The notes under the pieces: model-generated
What the model was told of the DNA's origin: nothing
What the model saw: only the letters and a program-made list of their open reading frames with translations
Database searches by the model: none
Translations under genes and position numbers: made by a program
From: CAZMHJ01 sp964566075
GTDB lineage: Bacteria > Patescibacteriota > Saccharimonadia > Saccharimonadales > CAIOMD01
DNA: 30,447 nt
Direction: 5' to 3'
NCBI GenBank assembly: GCA_964566075.1
Contig: CAZMHJ010000008.1
Coordinates: 1 to 30,447 of the forward strand
Shown: in pieces, positions 7,976 to 15,016 of the stretch
Layout: each line of letters opens with the position of its first letter
Position numbering within the stretch: position 1 is the stretch's first letter

Positions 7976-8809
7976 ATGAATCACGAAAAGTTATACTCTC
8001 GACATCAAGAAGCTTCTAAAGAGTTATCTATGCTTGATACGCAAGAGAAAACTGTACTCCACGCAATCAAAAAAGCTAATGCAAGTATTAAATATGGCGC
8101 AAACATGCAACGAGCAGAACTAGCCGTAAGAAGTGCTGAGGCTGAAGCGCACGAGGAAAATGATAAGCGCGACAAAGACGAAGAGCAAGACCTAATTGCC
8201 TTTTCATGGAATCGGGGCCCTGTTGCAGCAGACAGACTTACTGATGGAATACCCCAAAAAGGTGTAGATTCTGTGAAAGCATTAGACACACTCTTTGAAA
8301 AGCTCGAAGACTTAGATGATCAAACTACACTACCAGAGTATATGCATTACCAAGATGGTAGCCTGATTGTAAATGGTGTTTACAGTGATACCGAACGTCA
8401 GGGTTATATCGGCGCCGAAGGTATAACATACCTAATCAGCGGCGTACGCCAAGCACGCATTAGCAAAAAAGATTCAGGGTATTCTATAAATATATTTGAA
8501 ACCGAATATAAGCCAGGTAAAAAATCATCAGTTGTTAAGCGAAAGTTCATGACAGAACTGGGTGAAAATCTTTTACGAAACAGAGCTCGTACAGATTATG
8601 CTCGTTACGCTAGTTTACTTGATCATTCTTCGATTCAACCAGTAGGAGAACCCATCCTGACAGCAGATGTTAACCAAGAAACAGCTGGTGGATTACGCGG
8701 CCATGATGATGGCATGTACTTTCATGTAAAGATTAATCGTATACTTCATGGTGAAATGCCTAAGAAATATAAGGGTGGTCGCCAGGACCTTAACGTAGGT
8801 CTTTTGTAG
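7976..8809 (+). CDS. Unrecognised cytosolic protein B, possible relative of protein A
   Basis: A 277-residue protein with no recognised family, signal peptide or membrane segment. The first 75 residues are highly charged and helix-prone (ELSMLDTQEKTVLHAIKKA, then AVRSAEAEAHEENDKRDKDE with a strongly acidic stretch). After about residue 115 it turns into a mixed region with repeated short hydrophobic strands (DGSLIVNGVYSDTERQGYIGAEGITYLISGV, GYSINIFETEY, GMYFHVKINRIL). The layout, the matching promoter and the similar start (M-N-x-x-K/E) suggest kinship with the preceding gene, but direct residue identity is too low by eye to be sure. Downstream lie about 80 bases without an obvious gene and then the glmS 3' relic. 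Function unknown. Confidence 0.75.
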   Translation: MNHEKLYSRHQEASKELSMLDTQEKTVLHAIKKANASIKYGANMQRAELAVRSAEAEAHEENDKRDKDEEQDLIAFSWNRGPVAADRLTDGIPQKGVDSVKALDTLFEKLEDLDDQTTLPEYMHYQDGSLIVNGVYSDTERQGYIGAEGITYLISGVRQARISKKDSGYSINIFETEYKPGKKSSVVKRKFMTELGENLLRNRARTDYARYASLLDHSSIQPVGEPILTADVNQETAGGLRGHDDGMYFHVKINRILHGEMPKKYKGGRQDLNVGLL

Positions 8810-8890
8810 ACTAGATTAATTAACTAGAGCAAAGCTATTAATCGCCACCTCACTCTGTAACGATAGTATGTAAACCTTTAGTCGCTCTCA

Positions 8891-8966
8891 GAAATAATTG
8901 TTGTTCAGCTCGTGGGACGGATATAGATAGCCTCGAAACTTAGCTAAAAGCGTTACGGTAGAGTAA
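8891..8966 (+). pseudogene. Decayed 3' end of a second glmS
   Basis: The plus strand encodes E-I-I-V-V-Q at 8891-8908 (glmS: EAIVVQ), then R-G-T-D-I-D at 8911-8928, then after a one-base loss P-R-N-L-A-K-S-V-T-V-E and a stop at 8931-8966. This matches the last residues of the intact glmS (ARGTDIDKPRNLAKSVTVE), with about 25 bases deleted where LFAYYVAVA should be and a frameshift at the K codon. Most third codon positions differ from the intact copy, so the two diverged while both were under selection. It is not a recent tandem copy. Homology may reach upstream to about 8830 but is blurred. The stop abuts the stop of the convergent AlkP-like gene (8967), which is probably the original glmS neighbourhood. 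Confidence 0.85.
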
Positions 8967-10712
8967 TTATTTACTGGCACAGGCCGGGTTTTCAGTACCA
9001 GTGAGCCTTTTAGTAAGGTCGGTAAAGCTGTAGTATTTAGACCTATCGGTTAGTCCAATATGGCAAACCGGGTCATAAGGTAGATTTGCACCAAAGTATT
9101 GGTTTAATACTAGTTTAAATATATTCACTGAGTTAGCATATTTATCTATATCATCTTGTGCAACACCTGGTAAACGGTATGCCGCTAATATGCCAAACTT
9201 TGCCCGTAAGTACCGGTCGCTCCAGTCGATCATGTTTGGCGACGAGCGCTTTGGGTCACCCTGATAGGGTTCATCTTGTAAAATTGCATATGGGTAAATT
9301 CCTTCATCCGATTGCAGTACGATTACCGCATTTGGATCTTTGGCAATCAAATCATCGGTTATTTTTTTAATTTCGCTATCAATATACTTTACTTGATCTA
9401 AGTATTTTTCCTTAACGGGCTTGCCATTATTATTTTCACCAGAATCATACATAGCAATTGATCCGTCTGCATTAAACACGAACGGATTATGAGGCACTAA
9501 AATATGTGCAAACACAAACTTGCCCGTATTTGGCGTATTGTTTTTCGTAAGTGATGAAAGAGTATTGATTTGGTATATGGCTTGCTCAGTTTCGCTGGCT
9601 GTTTTATATGTGCCAGTGTCTTTCAAAAATTCATAGGTGTAGCTGTTATTTAAAAATGAGCTGTCGTAAATTCCTAGGTACTTACGGTATCCATTGGCCG
9701 TTAAATCAGAGCCGTTAAAATAAAAATCATTCGCAAGCGCAGACCGATCAGAAGTACCAAACCAATTTCCAATTAATTGATATTGATACCCTACATTTTT
9801 AAGCGCTGCAACAACAGGGCTATACTGAATACTCCTAAAGAGTGGTGAAAAATTTTGGTTGTTATTACTGCTAAACTTCTGTCCTAAATCAGTTAAATAA
9901 CCCGCTCGCATGGTTGATGCAACCGATGGCGCAGTATAAGGATAATTTGCGTATGCAGTATCATTAACTGTAAAACCATTTGCACGTAAGCTGTTAGTAA
10001 ATACCGAATTATCATAATTAAAATCTTCTTTTAAAACCGTGTTATTAGTGTGTCTATCAAGCAGTATGTAATAAACATTTGGGGTACCTTTTTTAGTAGT
10101 AAGCGTACCTGCTTTTAATGTTGGGGGTTTATATGTTAGTTGTTGCCTGGTGCTATATATATATTTACCAAAAGGTAGTAGCGTAGTGAGCAGTAAAAAG
10201 ACTGACATTACTGCAATAATGGTGGGTAACCCATCCTCTAGTGTCTTACTTTTACGAACAATCCGTACTAGTACTTTTGCTAGATAGTAGCTCGTAGTTA
10301 TAAATAGAATAATAAGTAATAAGCTGTATATCGAATAGACTTGATTTGGTAATGGAGTAAAAGCTCTCAGCGTTGGTAATACACCCAAAAAACGTTCTTC
10401 GTACCGCACGAGTAAGAATGTCAGCAAGAGTGTTGCGATAATTGTGTGGTTACGGTTTGCTTTTACAATAAAGCTAAATAACCCTGATACCCAAAGTGCA
10501 GTAAAGATTGCAATAAGTATTGGTATCCATAGGTTATTAAGAATTACCGAATCTGCGTTTAGTGGTATCTCATCATTTTGGCTCCGTAGCAGAAAAGTTG
10601 AGATTGGATAGAAAAGATAGATAGAAAACGATATTAAAAAACTAAGGCCAAGCGTTTTTATACTAAAAGCTCTGACGTGTTCTTTAAACCATTGCTTTGT
10701 TTTTGCAATCAC
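8967..10712 (-). CDS. Membrane-anchored alkaline-phosphatase-superfamily (sulfatase-like) enzyme
   Basis: About 581 residues from a GTG at 10712, two bases after the stop of the methyltransferase gene, with an AAAGG Shine-Dalgarno about nine bases upstream; an in-frame TTG at 10733 would overlap that gene by 20 bases and has no such element. About five N-terminal membrane segments (within the first 190 residues) are followed by an extracytoplasmic AlkP-fold domain starting NVYYILLDRHTNN, whose Asp is the first metal ligand. PYTAPSVAST about 45 residues later should hold the Ser/Thr nucleophile. Other features are KFVFAHILVPHNPFVF (metal-binding His) and AVIVLQSDEG (Asp-Glu in place of the usual DHG/DHGE). 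Relatives hydrolyse or transfer phosphate or sulfate esters, or phosphoethanolamine/glycerol-phosphate groups, on surface glycans. It is the third gene of a trio with the small YLDPGTGS peptide and the methyltransferase. Confidence 0.75.
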   Translation of the reverse strand: MIAKTKQWFKEHVRAFSIKTLGLSFLISFSIYLFYPISTFLLRSQNDEIPLNADSVILNNLWIPILIAIFTALWVSGLFSFIVKANRNHTIIATLLLTFLLVRYEERFLGVLPTLRAFTPLPNQVYSIYSLLLIILFITTSYYLAKVLVRIVRKSKTLEDGLPTIIAVMSVFLLLTTLLPFGKYIYSTRQQLTYKPPTLKAGTLTTKKGTPNVYYILLDRHTNNTVLKEDFNYDNSVFTNSLRANGFTVNDTAYANYPYTAPSVASTMRAGYLTDLGQKFSSNNNQNFSPLFRSIQYSPVVAALKNVGYQYQLIGNWFGTSDRSALANDFYFNGSDLTANGYRKYLGIYDSSFLNNSYTYEFLKDTGTYKTASETEQAIYQINTLSSLTKNNTPNTGKFVFAHILVPHNPFVFNADGSIAMYDSGENNNGKPVKEKYLDQVKYIDSEIKKITDDLIAKDPNAVIVLQSDEGIYPYAILQDEPYQGDPKRSSPNMIDWSDRYLRAKFGILAAYRLPGVAQDDIDKYANSVNIFKLVLNQYFGANLPYDPVCHIGLTDRSKYYSFTDLTKRLTGTENPACASK

Positions 10713-10713
10713 C

Positions 10714-12090
10714 TTATTTTGCCTTTCGCTCAAACAAATAGAGTGTACGTTTTGTACCTTTTATGGCTGTCTTTTCCACGAGTTTGTAATAAGGTTTTGC
10801 AGCTTCTTCGAATCCTATGATGTTATAGTCTGAGAATATATCTTTACGGGTTACCAATAGTTTATCTACTTGTGAATCACCTTTTGGTACAAATTCAATA
10901 ATCAGGTTTTTTCCCAGGCTTGTAAAATATTCAAATACTTTTTCGAGCGGCACATTATTAGAAATTGCTAAGTGGTGTACTAATGCCAGTGCCATAACTA
11001 CATCAACGTTTTTTGCACGCTCGGCAAGTGTTTGTCTTTCGTGATTATTCCAACCAATTGCAGGGCTTGGATTTACAATATCAAATTTAACAGGCAGTAT
11101 ATTTTGCTCACCATTTTGTTTGACGGTCAGATAATTCTGCTCAACAGCAAACGGGTCTATATCTGCACTAATTACAAAGTCTGAAACTTCAGCGGCTACG
11201 CGGCTAAACAAGCCGTTATTTGCACCCATATCAAGTACGGTTTTAGCACCAGTCTTTTGTACAAAACTCTGCACAAGTTGCTTCTTTTCATTAAAAGCTG
11301 GTTCGTTGTAGTTAGTAAACGTATAGTAGTCTGCCCATTCCGTATTTGGCTTTTTAAGCTGTAAAGATTTTACTGTTGATTCTAAGCTACTTAGTATACC
11401 TAGTAGCGCGTTATCACTAACCTTGGCTGTTTTTTGTACTGTCTGGACGTTTGTATTTGCATGTTTAGTTTGTGATTTTGCATGCATACTAATGTGCATA
11501 AAAACACCTGGCTTAAATTTTGCTCTTCGTGGTAATAGTTTATTAGCAATCTCTAGTGGAATACCATCAATGTTTGGTATTAGTAACCGCTCTAGGTCTA
11601 CGTCTACTTTTGCCATTAATAACAGGGGTGCCAAAAAGTGCTGACAAAACTGTTTATAGCCCTCCCATGGGGTATCGGCTGCTCGCTTTCTAAACGATAA
11701 CGTATCAATAAATATCGGTTTTCCGTTCACAAATTGGATGTTGTACGCACTGGCATCTTTAAGTTCGGCGCCATGATTAAGGGCAATTTTTTGAATTTCT
11801 AGTGTTATAAGTGCCGCATCTTTTAACTGGCTAAACGACCACTCATACGGATACGTAATAAATGGTACTGTCTGTGGCTGAATAATCTTGTAGGCTTCTA
11901 CACCAAATGAATTAGAGACCTCTTTGTGCGTAAGTAATAAGCCCTGTTTAGCAAGTGCATCGTACAGGCCACTTTGCATTAATGTATCGTAATCTTCTTT
12001 ACCGACATTCGTAATATATCGGTAGATTTTTTTACCATACCAAAAAACAGACCCTGCAGGGTCTCTAAAAGAGCCAGGGTCTGTTTGCAT
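10714..12090 (-). CDS. Two-domain SAM-dependent methyltransferase with conserved N-terminal domain
   Basis: About 458 residues from the ATG at 12090 (an in-frame TTG lies at 12099). The N-terminal half carries the conserved pattern of a widespread family: RDPAGSVFW, YRYI, SGLYDALAKQGLLLTH, then ITYPYEWSFSQLKDAALITLEIQK, LKDASAYNIQFVNGKPIFIDTLSF and QFCQHFLAPLLLM. This part resembles a degenerate kinase-like fold. The C-terminal half is a class I methyltransferase: TVLDMGANNGLFSR (motif I), SADIDPFAVE (acidic ribose ligand), and VDVVMALALVHHLAI. It has no membrane segments. In many bacteria, as I recall it, this protein travels with the small YLDPGTGS peptide and an AlkP-superfamily enzyme, exactly as here, implying a joint envelope-modification role. 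The first codons contain a striking terminator-like inverted repeat (12042-12086). Confidence 0.82.
   Translation of the reverse strand: MQTDPGSFRDPAGSVFWYGKKIYRYITNVGKEDYDTLMQSGLYDALAKQGLLLTHKEVSNSFGVEAYKIIQPQTVPFITYPYEWSFSQLKDAALITLEIQKIALNHGAELKDASAYNIQFVNGKPIFIDTLSFRKRAADTPWEGYKQFCQHFLAPLLLMAKVDVDLERLLIPNIDGIPLEIANKLLPRRAKFKPGVFMHISMHAKSQTKHANTNVQTVQKTAKVSDNALLGILSSLESTVKSLQLKKPNTEWADYYTFTNYNEPAFNEKKQLVQSFVQKTGAKTVLDMGANNGLFSRVAAEVSDFVISADIDPFAVEQNYLTVKQNGEQNILPVKFDIVNPSPAIGWNNHERQTLAERAKNVDVVMALALVHHLAISNNVPLEKVFEYFTSLGKNLIIEFVPKGDSQVDKLLVTRKDIFSDYNIIGFEEAAKPYYKLVEKTAIKGTKRTLYLFERKAK
12042..12086 (-). terminator. Terminator-like hairpin with U-tract inside the methyltransferase reading frame
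   Basis: In minus-strand RNA, a 12-base arm AAACAGACCCUG (complement at 12075-12086) is followed by an 18-base loop and a perfectly complementary arm CAGGGUCUGUUU (complement at 12045-12056), which runs into a tract of six U in total. The loop holds a second copy of AGACCCUG directly next to the 3' arm, able to form a competing 8-base hairpin (palindrome 12049-12064). Two rival left arms for one right arm, plus a U-tract, are the ingredients of an attenuator. It lies over codons 2-17, so ribosome passage would disrupt it. No experiment supports it yet. Confidence 0.4.
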
Positions 12091-12100
12091 ACTCACCAAA

Positions 12101-12274
12101 TTACTCTTCGTTAGTTACTTCTTTTTTCTTACCACTACCTTTGATTTTGTAGTAAAGCATTTTTATCTTAGTACGAAGTACTACAATAGCACCCAAAAGC
12201 GCTCCAACAATTGATTGTAAAACCAAGCTACCGGTGCCTGGGTCAAGATATGCAAAATGCGTAAACTGTTCCAT
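12101..12274 (-). CDS. Small membrane protein with YLDPGTGS motif (57 residues)
   Basis: A short gene: ATG at 12274, stop TAA at 12101-12103, 57 residues. It begins MEQFTHFAYLDPGTGSLVLQ, continues with a single hydrophobic stretch (about residues 17-33, SLVLQSIVGALLGAIVV) and ends in a strongly basic, then acidic tail (KIKMLYYKIKGSGKKKEVTNEE). The YLDPGTGS-plus-one-membrane-helix pattern is a known small protein seen in many phyla, usually of unknown function. An AAGAAGGG Shine-Dalgarno element at 12279-12286 (complement) precedes the ATG by four bases, and a promoter lies at 12311-12339. It is the first gene of the three-gene unit running to 8967; only about ten bases separate it from the next ATG. 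A role as membrane anchor or partner of the two downstream enzymes is inferred from position only. Confidence 0.8.
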   Translation of the reverse strand: MEQFTHFAYLDPGTGSLVLQSIVGALLGAIVVLRTKIKMLYYKIKGSGKKKEVTNEE

Positions 12275-12310
12275 TCGACCCTTCTTTGTCTCTACTTAAC
12301 GTTGCTAATT

Positions 12311-12339
12311 ATTGTATAACAATTCTAGTCTGTAATCAA
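12311..12339 (-). promoter_or_regulatory. Predicted promoter for the YLDPGTGS/methyltransferase/AlkP unit
   Basis: On the minus strand TTGATT (12334-12339), 17 bases, TACAAT (12311-12316). Transcription should start near 12304, leaving a leader of about 30 bases with an AAGAAGGG ribosome site. The -35 region is framed by a short inverted repeat AGTCT / AGACT that could be an operator or chance. Confidence 0.5.
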
Positions 12340-12363
12340 AGACTGAGAGGACATTGAGATGGT

Positions 12364-12738
12364 TTATTTGAATATTACTTTTCTATATAAAATGTAGTTA
12401 TATACCGCTATAAATCCAGAGACTAGTATTTTTGTAATATATGCTGGGATATATCTGGAAATATATGTTACTAGCAACGTAGATATCATCAAGTTAAAAA
12501 GCGCCAATACTAAATAAATAACTATTTGTTTTCTGGCCGATCCATCCTTACCTTCGGTAAATACAACCCCACGGTTCATAAAAAAACTATAGATAAAACC
12601 ACCAGAAAAACCAATAACATTGGCAATTGGGATATTGAGCTTAAAAACATAGTGGAGCGTCACAAAAATAATGTACTCAACTAATACTGAGCTAGCTCCA
12701 ACAATTAGATATTTAGCTATTCTTATATGAGTTTTCAT
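12364..12738 (-). CDS. GtrA-like small polytopic membrane protein
   Basis: A 124-residue, four-helix membrane protein of the GtrA/DPMS-like family. Typical signs are the opening IAKYLIVGASSVLVEYIIF, the central ANVIGFSGGFIYSFFMNRGVVF (N-R-x-V-F after the second helix) and the ending AVYNYILYRKVIFK. GtrA-type proteins are thought to help move or present polyprenyl-linked sugars across the membrane, or to partner with GT2 polyprenyl-sugar synthases such as the one at 16903. Its ATG overlaps the manC stop (ATGA), and a GGAG Shine-Dalgarno lies nine bases upstream, so it is the last gene of the cupin-cupin-manC-gtrA operon. Confidence 0.88.
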   Translation of the reverse strand: MKTHIRIAKYLIVGASSVLVEYIIFVTLHYVFKLNIPIANVIGFSGGFIYSFFMNRGVVFTEGKDGSARKQIVIYLVLALFNLMISTLLVTYISRYIPAYITKILVSGFIAVYNYILYRKVIFK

Positions 12739-13820
12739 AAAGAATCTCCGTAACCATCTTTTTCGATAATGGCTTGTAAGTCCTTAATTGAATCAAGCCT
12801 GTTCCGTGGCACAATTAACAATACATCATCGGTATCAACAACAACCAAATCATCGACACAAGACAACGCCACAAGCTTCTTTTTTGAGGTCTTAACAATA
12901 GAACCCCGTGAATCAAAAGATGCTAACTCGCCATCGTAATAGTTCGATACACCATCATCCGAAAAATATTCGTATACAGATTCCCAAGTACCAAAGTCGG
13001 TAACTTTAAATGGAAGTAAGAATGCGACTGCCTCACCACTATCCATAACATTACGCGTCACCTCTTCTGTGGCGCCTTTTTCCATAGTTTCATATATCGC
13101 TTTTATGGTTTCATCTTCACCGGGCTTACCAATAACTTCTTTAATTTCCATCAGTTTTTCGTACCAGTCTGGGCGGTACTTTTTATACGCTTCGAGCATG
13201 AGTTCTGGATACCAACAAGTATGGTTCCAGTGCGCCACTACGTGGAAGTTTTCTACTAAGTCTTTCGTTTCTTTGATAGAACCTTTTCTGAAATGAAAAT
13301 TGTTAATCTCGTAAATCTCTTGGTTATCTTCGGTTGAAATTTGTAAACCAAGCTCTAAATAATCTGCCCCCATGTTTGGCTGTGTTGCCTTTATACCGCC
13401 GGTCATAAACTTGTGGTGTTTTTTCTGAAAAAATTCTGCATCTGCAACCATCTTTAAAAAGGATTCTTCGGGCTCGCGAACCATATCTGACTGGTATACA
13501 AAAAACGGCTCATCTGGGTGGCGCATGCTTAGTGTTAAAAACGCTAAGCCTTCACCAGGGCCACGATCTTTGGCAATATCTGGTTCAACAATATAGTTTT
13601 TTAACGGAATTTGGGGTGCTTGCTCAGATACGTATTTAATAAACTTTCGTTTTGTAGATACAAATAAATCCTCAGGTGAATACTGTTTTAAAAAAGTTTC
13701 TACCCCGTATTGGAACGTTGACTTACCATTAAGTATTGGCTGGAACTGCTTTGGTTTATCTTGGCGTGAATACGGCCACATCTTCGTACCCTGGCCCCCG
13801 GCAGTAATAATAATCTTCAT
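12735..13820 (-). CDS. manC: Mannose-1-phosphate guanylyltransferase
   Basis: A 361-residue nucleotidyltransferase making GDP-mannose from mannose-1-phosphate and GTP. The signature GGQGTKMWPYSRQDKPKQF (residues 8-26) is the family's GGxGTRLWPxSRxxxPKQF, with Lys instead of Arg at residue 13. IVEPDIAKDRGPGEGLAFL corresponds to the sugar-binding ExPxxxxT segment, though the usual PSDH is replaced by QSDM. The C-terminal mannose-6-phosphate isomerase cupin of long bifunctional ManC/AlgA proteins is missing; standalone cupins are encoded just upstream. A clear AGAGGAG Shine-Dalgarno precedes the ATG at 13820. It is the third gene of the operon. GDP-mannose would supply the GT4 enzymes; no gmd or fcl (GDP-fucose) genes occur in this window. 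Confidence 0.88.
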   Translation of the reverse strand: MKIIITAGGQGTKMWPYSRQDKPKQFQPILNGKSTFQYGVETFLKQYSPEDLFVSTKRKFIKYVSEQAPQIPLKNYIVEPDIAKDRGPGEGLAFLTLSMRHPDEPFFVYQSDMVREPEESFLKMVADAEFFQKKHHKFMTGGIKATQPNMGADYLELGLQISTEDNQEIYEINNFHFRKGSIKETKDLVENFHVVAHWNHTCWYPELMLEAYKKYRPDWYEKLMEIKEVIGKPGEDETIKAIYETMEKGATEEVTRNVMDSGEAVAFLLPFKVTDFGTWESVYEYFSDDGVSNYYDGELASFDSRGSIVKTSKKKLVALSCVDDLVVVDTDDVLLIVPRNRLDSIKDLQAIIEKDGYGDSL

Positions 13821-13841
13821 CCAGTCTCCTCTACCGTAAAA

Positions 13842-14363
13842 CTAATCGTTAACTTCTTTTTGTAATTGCCTGAATTCTTCCACCAGATAACTATCGTGGG
13901 TACCGGTATCTTCTGGAATAAATAGCGTATTACAGACCACCTGTAGCCTCGTGTTATCTTCAAGTGCGGTATAGGTATGAAAAATACCAGCAGGAATAAT
14001 CAGACTCTGGGTACGGTCAATTGTAAATTCTTTTACATCGCCGTACACGTCCTCAAGCCTCCATAAGCACTTACCCGTAAGAACATTGATGAGCTCAGTC
14101 CGAGCTAAATGAAATTCATTTGCTCCAGTGCTCCCATTGGGAATATTCTCTACATTATAAACACGTAGTCCCCTAATATCTGTACTGGTATTATTGGCAA
14201 TATCGTCAAAAGCAAGGTTACTATAATTCTGGAAATTTGTCAGCTGCTCTAGATCCAAAGAAAATAAAACTGAAAGCTCACCACCGGACTTTGATTGCCA
14301 CGGCCCACGAGTTTCCAATAAAAAAGCATCACTTACACGTGAGAGTTTCTGCTTTTTAGACAT
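13842..14363 (-). CDS. Cupin protein of the WxcM/FdtA-like sugar ketoisomerase type (copy 2)
   Basis: A 173-residue cytosolic protein with a single cupin core: AIANNTS-type leader, then EFHLARTELINVLTGKCLWRLEDVYGDVKEFTID, SLIIPAGIFHTYTALEDNTRLQVVCNTLFIPEDTGTHDSY. The PxGxxH turn and the following N-T-L-F-x-P-E-D-x-x-T-H-D-x-Y ending recall WxcM/FdtA/QdtA proteins (dTDP-4-keto-6-deoxyhexose 3,4-isomerases) and dTDP-rhamnose epimerase-like cupins. No dTDP-sugar pathway genes are present here, so the substrate is open. It is clearly a paralogue of the next upstream gene (same RGPWKSKSGG-like opening and NTRLQVVCNTLF block). It lies directly before manC, which lacks its own cupin domain, so a role in sugar-phosphate isomerisation feeding GDP-mannose synthesis is a possible alternative. 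Confidence 0.7.
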   Translation of the reverse strand: MSKKQKLSRVSDAFLLETRGPWQSKSGGELSVLFSLDLEQLTNFQNYSNLAFDDIANNTSTDIRGLRVYNVENIPNGSTGANEFHLARTELINVLTGKCLWRLEDVYGDVKEFTIDRTQSLIIPAGIFHTYTALEDNTRLQVVCNTLFIPEDTGTHDSYLVEEFRQLQKEVND

Positions 14364-14366
14364 ACC

Positions 14367-14390
14367 GATATCTTACAGGATTAAGATATC
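14367..14390 (-). repeat. Perfect nine-base inverted repeat between the two cupin genes
   Basis: GATATCTTA, six bases, TAAGATATC. It fills most of the 41-base gap between the two paralogous cupin genes and ends three bases before the ATG at 14363. There is no U-tract, so it is not a classical terminator. The downstream arm also contains TAAGAT six bases before the ATG, which would fit a -10 box for an internal leaderless promoter. An RNA hairpin that protects or separates the cistrons, or an operator, are the options. Confidence 0.6.
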
Positions 14391-14404
14391 AGCGTACAGT
14401 TTTA

Positions 14405-14944
14405 TTAATTACGATCTGCCGAAGTCTTTGATTCTGCTTCTCGTAAAGCGGTAAACGTATCTTTTGAATATGTATCATGCGTACGAGGATCTTCTGGGTC
14501 AAATAATGTATTACAAACCACTTGTAAACGCGTATTATCTTCGAGCGAAATATAGGTGTGTAGGATTCCTGGAGGCATTAAAACAGATTTCTTTGCATCC
14601 AAAACAAATTCTGTCTCCTTGCCATCAAAGTCAACACACTGCCACACTGCGCTACCACCAAGTGCTGCAACATATTCTGTCCTTATATCATGCCATTCAA
14701 GTCCACCAATACTATCTTTAGGAATATCGCTAACATTGTAAACACGTAGACCGCGTATATTCTTGCCGGTCTCGTGTTGAATAGAATCAAAACCAGGGTT
14801 AGTATAGTCAAGAAATTCAGTTACCACATCCTGTGGCAAAGCCATTAATACATTAAGATTACCGCCAGATTTTGACTTCCATGGGCCACGGGTTTCAATA
14901 ACTTTAATATCATCTACTGAAGTTTTTCGATTGGGTTTAATCAT
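14405..14944 (-). CDS. Cupin protein of the WxcM/FdtA-like sugar ketoisomerase type (copy 1)
   Basis: A 179-residue paralogue of the protein encoded at 13842-14363: shared ETRGPWKSKSGG opening, IRGLRVYNVSDIPKDS, the cupin block EWHDIRTEYVAALGGSAVWQCVDFDGKETEFVLD, VLMPPGILHTYISLEDNTRLQVVCNTLFDPEDPRTHDTYS. A metal site is not complete: the H-x-H pair of canonical cupins is replaced by W-H-D, as is common in sugar isomerase/epimerase cupins that work without metal. It is the first gene of the four-gene operon ending with gtrA. The ATG lies 8 bases after a perfect TATAAT, so the message is nearly leaderless, while the internal genes manC and gtrA have Shine-Dalgarno elements. The exact sugar is not readable. 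Confidence 0.7.
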   Translation of the reverse strand: MIKPNRKTSVDDIKVIETRGPWKSKSGGNLNVLMALPQDVVTEFLDYTNPGFDSIQHETGKNIRGLRVYNVSDIPKDSIGGLEWHDIRTEYVAALGGSAVWQCVDFDGKETEFVLDAKKSVLMPPGILHTYISLEDNTRLQVVCNTLFDPEDPRTHDTYSKDTFTALREAESKTSADRN

Positions 14945-14952
14945 ATTAATTG

Positions 14953-14981
14953 ATTATAACCTATTTTTTAAATATAGTCAA
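14953..14981 (-). promoter_or_regulatory. Strong promoter for the cupin-cupin-manC-gtrA operon
   Basis: On the minus strand TTGACT (14976-14981), exactly 17 bases, then a perfect TATAAT (14953-14958). The ATG at 14944 follows eight bases later, so the leader is at most one or two bases. This is the best promoter match in the window. Confidence 0.8.
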
Positions 14982-15016
14982 TATCTTAATCTGTTATAAA
15001 TTGACAAAAGTGTACA

